Assembly (NCBI GenBank): GCA_039714855.1
Contig: JBDLIL010000045.1
Location: 1 to 7,542 of the forward strand
Reading direction: 5' to 3'
Source: JBDLIL01 sp039714855
Lineage (GTDB): Bacteria; Patescibacteriota; Microgenomatia; UBA1400; PJMF01
Length of the DNA: 7,542 nucleotides
The number at the start of each line of letters is the position of its first letter. Position 1 is the stretch's first letter. This document shows positions 4,327 to 7,542 of the stretch, in pieces. The position numbers and the translations under genes were made by a program. The notes below the pieces were generated by a model. The model did no database searches, was not told the DNA's origin, and saw nothing but the letters and a program-made list of their open reading frames with translations.

Positions 4327-5955
4327 ATGTCCGCAAAACAACTTGCATTTTCCGACGACGCCAGACAAAAAATGTTGGTCGGAATTAATAAACTTGCTAA
4401 GGCAGTAACAGTCACTTTAGGCCCTAAGGGTAGAAATGTTGCCTTGGATAAATCTTGGGGTGCACCTAACGTAATTCATGATGGTGTATCTGTAGCCAAG
4501 GAAATTGAATTAGAAGATAAATTTGAGAATATGGGTGCTCAATTGGTAAAAGAAGCTGCTAGCAAAACCAACGATGACACTGGTGATGGTACTACCACTG
4601 CCACACTTTTGGCTCAACAAATTTCTGCCAAAGGTATGAAATACGTTACCGCTGGCACCAACCCAATGTTAATGAAAAAAGGTATTGATAAGGCAGTTGC
4701 TGCAGTAGTTGCAGAAATCAGCAGACTCGCCAAGCCTGTAAAAGAAGCAGACTGGGAAAAAGTAGCCACCATCTCTGCACAAAATGAAGAGGTGGGTAAG
4801 AAAATAGCTGAAGCTTTAAAGCGAGTTGGTAAAGATGGAGTGGTGGAAGTAGAAGAGGGTAAGACCATGGAAATCACTATTGATCACAAGGAAGGAATGC
4901 TTTTTGACAAAGGATATGCCTCACCTTACTTTGTTTCCAATTCTGACACTATGGAATCTGAAATCAAGGATCCTTATATCTTGGTAACAGATCAAAAGAT
5001 TTCTAACATGCAAGAGCTCTTGCCTATGTTAGAGAAATTGATGCAGGTAAGTAAAAACTTTGTCATCATTGCTGATGATGTAGAGGGTGAAGCCCTGACA
5101 ACTCTAGTAGTTAATAAGCTTAGAGGTGCCTTTAATGCTTTAGTAGTAAAAGCCCCTGGTTTTGGTGATAGGCGCAAAGCCATGCTCCAAGACATTGCTG
5201 TACTTACCGGTGCAACTCTAGTTTCAGCCGATATGGGCAAGCAACTCAAAGACGTAGGAGTTGAAGATTTGGGTAGAGCAGATTCTGTTAGATCTACTAA
5301 AGATGAAACTACAATTATTGGTGGCAAGGGTAAGAAAAATGATGTAGCTGCTAGAGTAGCTCAAATTGACGCAGAGGTAGAAAGATCTACCAGCGATTTT
5401 GATATTGAAAAACTTCAAGAGCGCAGAGCCAAACTCACTGGCGGTATTGCTGTTATCCAAGTAGGTGCTTCTACAGAAATTGAAATGAAAAATCTGCAAG
5501 AGCGTGTCAAAGATGCTAAAGAAGCAACTAAGGCTGCTATTGAGAGCGGAATTATTCCAGGTGGCGGTGTGACTTACATCCAGGCTGGTAAAGTTTTAAG
5601 TAAAATTAAGGCTGATAGTCATGATGAGCAAACTGGCGTGGATTTGGTTGCTTCTGTGCTGGAAGAGCCGCTGCGCATGTTAGCTGCCAACTCTGGTATG
5701 GATGCAGGTTATGTGGCCAATGAAGTTAAAAAGAAAAAGTCAGCCACATTTGGTTTCAATGCTCTTACTAATGAATTTGGTGATATGGTTACAGCTGGCG
5801 TAATAGAACCTGCTAAGGTAGCTATGTCTGCACTAAAAAACGCTGCTTCAGTAGGGTCTATGATTCTAACTACAGAGTGCTTGGTCACAGATATACCTAA
5901 ACCTGAGCCTGCTGCACCTGCAATGCCAGCCGGTGGCATGCCGGGGATGATGTAA
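4327..5955 (+). CDS. groEL: 60-kDa chaperonin GroEL
   Basis: GroEL is the double-ring ATPase that folds proteins inside its chamber with GroES. At 542 residues it is close to E. coli GroEL (548) and aligns without gaps through the first 90 residues. TLGPKGRN (30-37) and GDGTTTAT (86-93, with D87) form the ATP site; RVKDAKEATKAA holds the aspartate matching E. coli D398, and IIPGGGV the nucleotide-binding glycines. The end is the typical Gly-Met tail (AGGMPGMM). Position 51, a nucleotide-contact lysine in E. coli (TKDG), is histidine here (IHDG). The start at 4327 gives the family's normal N-terminus (MSAKQLAFSDDAR) and has a good ribosome site; ATG 4306 would add seven residues coded by a repeat. 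It is the second gene of the heat-shock operon. Confidence 0.98.
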   Translation: MSAKQLAFSDDARQKMLVGINKLAKAVTVTLGPKGRNVALDKSWGAPNVIHDGVSVAKEIELEDKFENMGAQLVKEAASKTNDDTGDGTTTATLLAQQISAKGMKYVTAGTNPMLMKKGIDKAVAAVVAEISRLAKPVKEADWEKVATISAQNEEVGKKIAEALKRVGKDGVVEVEEGKTMEITIDHKEGMLFDKGYASPYFVSNSDTMESEIKDPYILVTDQKISNMQELLPMLEKLMQVSKNFVIIADDVEGEALTTLVVNKLRGAFNALVVKAPGFGDRRKAMLQDIAVLTGATLVSADMGKQLKDVGVEDLGRADSVRSTKDETTIIGGKGKKNDVAARVAQIDAEVERSTSDFDIEKLQERRAKLTGGIAVIQVGASTEIEMKNLQERVKDAKEATKAAIESGIIPGGGVTYIQAGKVLSKIKADSHDEQTGVDLVASVLEEPLRMLAANSGMDAGYVANEVKKKKSATFGFNALTNEFGDMVTAGVIEPAKVAMSALKNAASVGSMILTTECLVTDIPKPEPAAPAMPAGGMPGMM

Positions 5956-5993
5956 AGCGAACTAATTTAAACGAATAAAAGCAAATTTAAACT

Positions 5994-6023
5994 AATATGG
6001 CTGGGAGAAATCCTGGCCATATT
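5994..6023 (+). terminator. hairpin after groEL, probable terminator
   Basis: A 13-bp stem (AATATGGCTGGGA with TCCTGGCCATATT, two G-T pairs) closes on a GAAA tetraloop, 38 nt after the groEL stop. Only a broken T-rich stretch (ATTTAGTATTT) follows, so it may be a weak intrinsic terminator or a 3'-end stabiliser. Confidence 0.65.
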
Positions 6024-6041
6024 TAGTATTTAGACAAGCTA

Positions 6042-6070
6042 TTGACATAGTTAATAGTTAATAGTAAACT
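6042..6070 (+). promoter_or_regulatory. promoter of the HTH-phosphoribosyltransferase gene
   Basis: A perfect -35 TTGACA (6042-6047), 17 bp, then TAAACT (6065-6070, four of six matches). The -10 ends 7 nt before ATG 6078, as at three other starts, which predicts a leaderless message. No Shine-Dalgarno is seen. Confidence 0.7.
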
Positions 6071-6080
6071 ATAAACTATG
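6046..6080 (+). promoter_or_regulatory. symmetrical operator-like array over the promoter and start codon
   Basis: Half-sites ATAGTT at 6047-6052 and 6054-6059 face AACTAT at 6067-6072 and 6074-6079, with a fifth near match (ATAGTA) at 6061-6066. The half-sites within each arm repeat every 7 bp, and symmetry is exact for 13 base pairs around position 6063. Since the mRNA should begin at the ATG, this is not transcribed as a hairpin and looks like a DNA operator, most simply for the helix-turn-helix protein it precedes. Confidence 0.6.
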
Positions 6081-7070
6081 AAGACAGATACCAGAGAAAA
6101 AATACTAGAAATTATCAATAATAAGGGCCAAGTTAGAGCTCATGATTTGGGAAAATCCCTGGAAATTAGCCAAGTTGCAGTTCACAAGCAACTCAAAAAG
6201 TTGATCAACGATGGATTGATTGTCAAAATTGGTGAACCCCCACATGTTTTTTATTTTCTCAAAAAAAAAGCTGCAAAATCAGTTTATATAGGTGATTTGG
6301 ATAAAAGCACAAAGAAGTTTATTAACTCCAGATATATTTATGTGACACCAGAGGGATTAGTTTTGGAAGGAATTATTGGTTTTGCGCAGTGGACTAGGTC
6401 TATTAAACAAGAATATGTTTTTTTGCGATTGGCGAATAGATTTGTGCAAGTTAGAAAAGAAGCTGATAGGTTTTTTGATAAAAAAACATATATAAATGCT
6501 ACGCAAAAGTTTTCAGATACTTTTAATAAGAATTATCTAAATGAAGTGCTTTATCAAGATTTTTATAGTTTGCCAGAGTTTGGTAAAACAAAATTGGGGA
6601 GTTTGGTGCTTCACGCCAAGCAATCTCAGAGCAAGAAGCTGATTAGTGATGCGGCTGAGCAGATTTTTCCCACAATTCAAAAACTTATAAAAGAGCATAA
6701 AATTAATGCTGTAGGTTTTATTCCTCATTCGATTCCTAGAAAGCTTCCCTTTTTAAAATACTTGAGAGAAAAACTTAATTTGTCTTTGCCAAATATTGAT
6801 CTAGTAAAAGCATATGCAGGTGAAATTCCTGTAGCACAAAAGAGTTTGAGTAAAATTGAGGAAAGAATAACTAATGCTAGAGAAACTATTTTTATAAAAG
6901 ACAGTGATATTTCTCACAAAAGAGTTTTGCTAATTGATGATGCTGTTGGTTCTGGGGCCACACTAAATGAAACTGCTAAAAAACTAAAAGAAAATTATAG
7001 AGTAAAAAAAGTATATGGCTATGCCATAGTGGGAAGTTATAAGGGGTTTGAGGTTATTAAAGAGGTTTAA
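6078..7070 (+). CDS. helix-turn-helix protein fused to a ComF-like phosphoribosyltransferase
   Basis: The 330-residue protein appears to be a regulator or enzyme of nucleotide metabolism. Residues 1 to about 60 are a winged helix-turn-helix (REKILEIINNKGQVRAHDLG, then EISQVAVHKQLKKLINDGLI at 29-48). Residues about 70-190 are not recognised. The C-terminal part is a type I phosphoribosyltransferase: the PRPP loop VLLIDDAVGSGAT (283-295), preceded by QKSLSKIEERITN (254-266), which resembles the Q-x-x-L-x(4)-R-x-x-N motif of ComF proteins. The cysteine-rich zinc ribbon of many ComF proteins is missing. B. subtilis PurR is a precedent for HTH plus PRTase that senses PRPP, but its PRTase type differs. 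ATG 6078 follows a promoter by 7 nt and lies in an operator-like repeat, suggesting autoregulation. The stop is 3 bp from the convergent tRNA. Domain calls are good; substrate and role are unknown. Confidence 0.85.
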   Translation: MKTDTREKILEIINNKGQVRAHDLGKSLEISQVAVHKQLKKLINDGLIVKIGEPPHVFYFLKKKAAKSVYIGDLDKSTKKFINSRYIYVTPEGLVLEGIIGFAQWTRSIKQEYVFLRLANRFVQVRKEADRFFDKKTYINATQKFSDTFNKNYLNEVLYQDFYSLPEFGKTKLGSLVLHAKQSQSKKLISDAAEQIFPTIQKLIKEHKINAVGFIPHSIPRKLPFLKYLREKLNLSLPNIDLVKAYAGEIPVAQKSLSKIEERITNARETIFIKDSDISHKRVLLIDDAVGSGATLNETAKKLKENYRVKKVYGYAIVGSYKGFEVIKEV

Positions 7071-7073
7071 AAG

Positions 7074-7147
7074 TACCAGGGGAGAGATTTGAACTCTCGA
7101 CCTCAGGTTTATGAATCCTGTGCTCTAACCAACTGAGCTACCCTGGC
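7074..7147 (-). tRNA. tRNA with anticodon CAT (elongator Met or Ile2)
   Basis: A complete 74-nt cloverleaf without encoded CCA: acceptor GCCAGGG/CCCTGGT with a G1-T72 wobble, T8-A9, D-arm GCTC-AGTTGGTTA-GAGC, anticodon loop TTCATAA, variable loop AGGTC, T-arm GAGAG-TTCAAAT-CTCTC and discriminator A (7074). The anticodon stem CAGGA/ACCTG has an A-A mismatch next to the loop. The lack of C1-A72 and of the GGG/CCC anticodon stem rules out an initiator. Whether it is Met or lysidine-modified Ile2 cannot be told by eye. A37 would be a substrate of the t6A enzymes coded at the left of the window. Confidence 0.95.
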
Positions 7148-7163
7148 TTGCTAATACCTCAAG

Positions 7164-7172
7164 ATTATACCA
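7164..7172 (-). promoter_or_regulatory. extended -10 promoter of the minus-strand tRNA
   Basis: Read on the minus strand, TGG-TATAAT (7172-7164) is a perfect extended -10; no clear -35 is seen. Transcription should start about 10 nt before the tRNA's first base at 7147. Confidence 0.65.
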
Positions 7173-7187
7173 AATTTTTTATATCTT

Positions 7188-7216
7188 TTGACTTGAGATA
7201 GCTTAAAAGTTATAAT
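7188..7216 (+). promoter_or_regulatory. strong promoter driving the right-end RNA region
   Basis: TTGACT (7188-7193), 17 bp, TATAAT (7211-7216): the best promoter match in the window. The next bases, TGTTCTTTGAAA (7221-7232), resemble a motif common in leaders of Firmicutes-type rRNA operons. The first feature downstream is the initiator-like tRNA at 7303. Confidence 0.75.
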
Positions 7217-7252
7217 CTGATGTTCTTTGAAAAAGATATTTGTCCTCCTTTT

Positions 7253-7266
7253 CCACCAGCTGGCGG
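7253..7266. repeat. GC-rich palindrome in the leader
   Basis: CCACCAGCTGGCGG is self-complementary except for one A/C pair, and looser CCTT/AAGG arms (7247-7250, 7273-7276) flank it. It lies in the transcribed leader between the promoter and the initiator-like tRNA. Confidence 0.6.
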
Positions 7267-7283
7267 ATTCGGAAGGGCTGTTC

Positions 7284-7299
7284 TCCCGCCGTGGCGGGA
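7284..7299. repeat. GC-rich hairpin just before the initiator-like tRNA
   Basis: TCCCGCC (7284-7290) and GGCGGGA (7293-7299) are perfectly complementary around GT. It ends 3 nt before the tRNA; its GCGGGAT edge repeats in the tRNA acceptor (7304-7310), so the two could compete in folding. Confidence 0.7.
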
Positions 7300-7302
7300 T
7301 CG

Positions 7303-7371
7303 CGCGGGATAGTGTACGGTGCACGTGAGGCTCATAATCTTACAGGCTGGGTTCGACTCCCAGTCCCGCAA
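7303..7371 (+). tRNA. initiator-like tRNA with anticodon CAT and reduced D-arm
   Basis: Counting back from the T-arm (CTGGG-TTCGACT-CCCAG) gives a seven-position acceptor, CGCGGGA against TCCCGCA, whose first pair is C1-A72 with discriminator A73: the bacterial initiator signature. T8 and A9 follow, then D-arm GTGT-ACGGT-GCAC, anticodon stem TGAGG/TCTTA with loop CTCATAA, and a four-base variable loop. No CCA is encoded. Several features are odd: only 69 nt, a five-base D-loop, T11-A24 instead of the usual initiator A11-T24, and two G-T pairs in an anticodon stem where initiators have GGG/CCC. It may be a divergent functional initiator or a decayed copy. Confidence 0.7.
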
Positions 7372-7372
7372 C

Positions 7373-7423
7373 TCAGGTTATTAAAGAGAAAATATTAAAT
7401 TAATATTTTCTCTTCCAACCTGA
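7373..7423. other. long AT-rich hairpin after the initiator-like tRNA
   Basis: A perfect inverted repeat with 15-base arms around one A (7384-7414) sits on a lower stem TCAGGTT (7373-7379) with AACCTGA (7417-7423). It starts 2 nt after the tRNA. It may be a transcription end or processing signal, but has no run of T after it. Confidence 0.7.
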
Positions 7424-7477
7424 TGCGGGTGGTGAGAATGAATGAGCGTAGCGAAATAAATTCTCATGATACCTGCA
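7424..7477. other. second right-end hairpin
   Basis: Outer stem TGCGGGT (7424-7430) with ACCTGCA (7471-7477, one G-T) and inner stem TGAGAAT (7433-7439) with ATTCTCA (7460-7466). It directly adjoins the previous hairpin. Function unknown. Confidence 0.6.
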
Positions 7478-7490
7478 ATTCTAACCAAAT

Positions 7491-7523
7491 GGGGATGTAG
7501 CTGCGAAGCAGCTTGATATCCCC
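7491..7523. other. third right-end hairpin
   Basis: Outer stem GGGGAT (7491-7496) with ATCCCC (7518-7523), then AGCTGC (7499-7504) with GCAGCT (7508-7513) around GAA. The nested stems and small loop suggest an RNA structure or a REP-like element. Bases 7524-7542 show nothing further that I can assign. Confidence 0.65.
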
Positions 7524-7542
7524 GATAATTCGCCTCATGTAC

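Noticed and set aside
4614..5939. Minus-strand open frames across groEL
   Set aside because: They mirror the codon pattern of groEL and lack ribosome sites and motifs.
7173..7180. T-run as a terminator for the HTH-PRTase gene
   Set aside because: The possible stem around it is AT-rich, bulged and would put the T-run inside the loop.
7303..7371. Reading this segment as part of tmRNA
   Set aside because: It has a complete anticodon arm with loop CTCATAA, and I see no tag frame or the conserved tmRNA 5' sequence.
7491..7504. GGGATGTAGCTG resembles a segment of 4.5S SRP RNA
   Set aside because: The SRP core (GGAAGGAAGCAGCC-like loop) is not placed around it; the match is short and probably chance.
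7381..7542. Minus-strand open frame of 53 codons entering from the right edge, ending at TAA 7383-7381
   Set aside because: It consists almost wholly of the three palindromes, shows no recognisable motif (many His residues) and is short enough to be open by chance. Extending the sequence could revive it as the end of a gene.

Overview
This AT-rich bacterial window holds compact housekeeping genes plus many short palindromic repeats, some of them inside reading frames. Together with short leaders, the style of the repeats (for example an SFAKASEDG-encoding palindrome) and a TsaC-TsaE fusion, this suggests a small-genome bacterium of the Patescibacteria/CPR type. That placement is an inference from style, not a phylogenetic result. 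The standard code fits: TGA, TAG and TAA all act as stops.

Layout. Positions 1-1973 (minus strand) are a t6A tRNA-modification operon: a TsaC-TsaE fusion followed 2 nt later by tsaD, which runs off the left edge. A 41-bp divergent promoter region separates it from a plus-strand run: a 108-residue protein of unknown function, a YidC/Oxa1-type insertase, and an SPFH/prohibitin-like protein. Next is the heat-shock operon groES-groEL, with a sigma-A-like promoter overlapped by a CIRCE-type HrcA operator. After a hairpin come a gene for a helix-turn-helix protein fused to a ComF-like phosphoribosyltransferase, and then, tail to tail, a minus-strand tRNA with anticodon CAT. The right end holds a strong plus-strand promoter, GC-rich palindromes, a short initiator-like tRNA (CAT) and three back-to-back hairpins.

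The most notable points are these. (1) Four protein genes (starts at 1973 minus, 2015, 3189 and 6078) have a -10-like hexamer ending exactly 7 nt before the start codon, which predicts leaderless mRNAs; groES and groEL instead have Shine-Dalgarno sites. (2) The two divergent promoters at 1979-2009 interlock, each -10 lying over the other's -35. (3) The HTH-phosphoribosyltransferase gene has a symmetrical array of ATAGTT/AACTAT half-sites running from its -35 to its start codon, a candidate autoregulatory operator; a 13-bp piece recurs between groES and groEL. (4) Palindromic elements lie within tsaD and yidC in frame. (5) The right end may be a structured RNA region or the approach to an rRNA operon.

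The genes group around translation fidelity (t6A, tRNAs), membrane protein insertion and protein folding. The operon boundaries are inferred from spacing and promoter-like sequences only.
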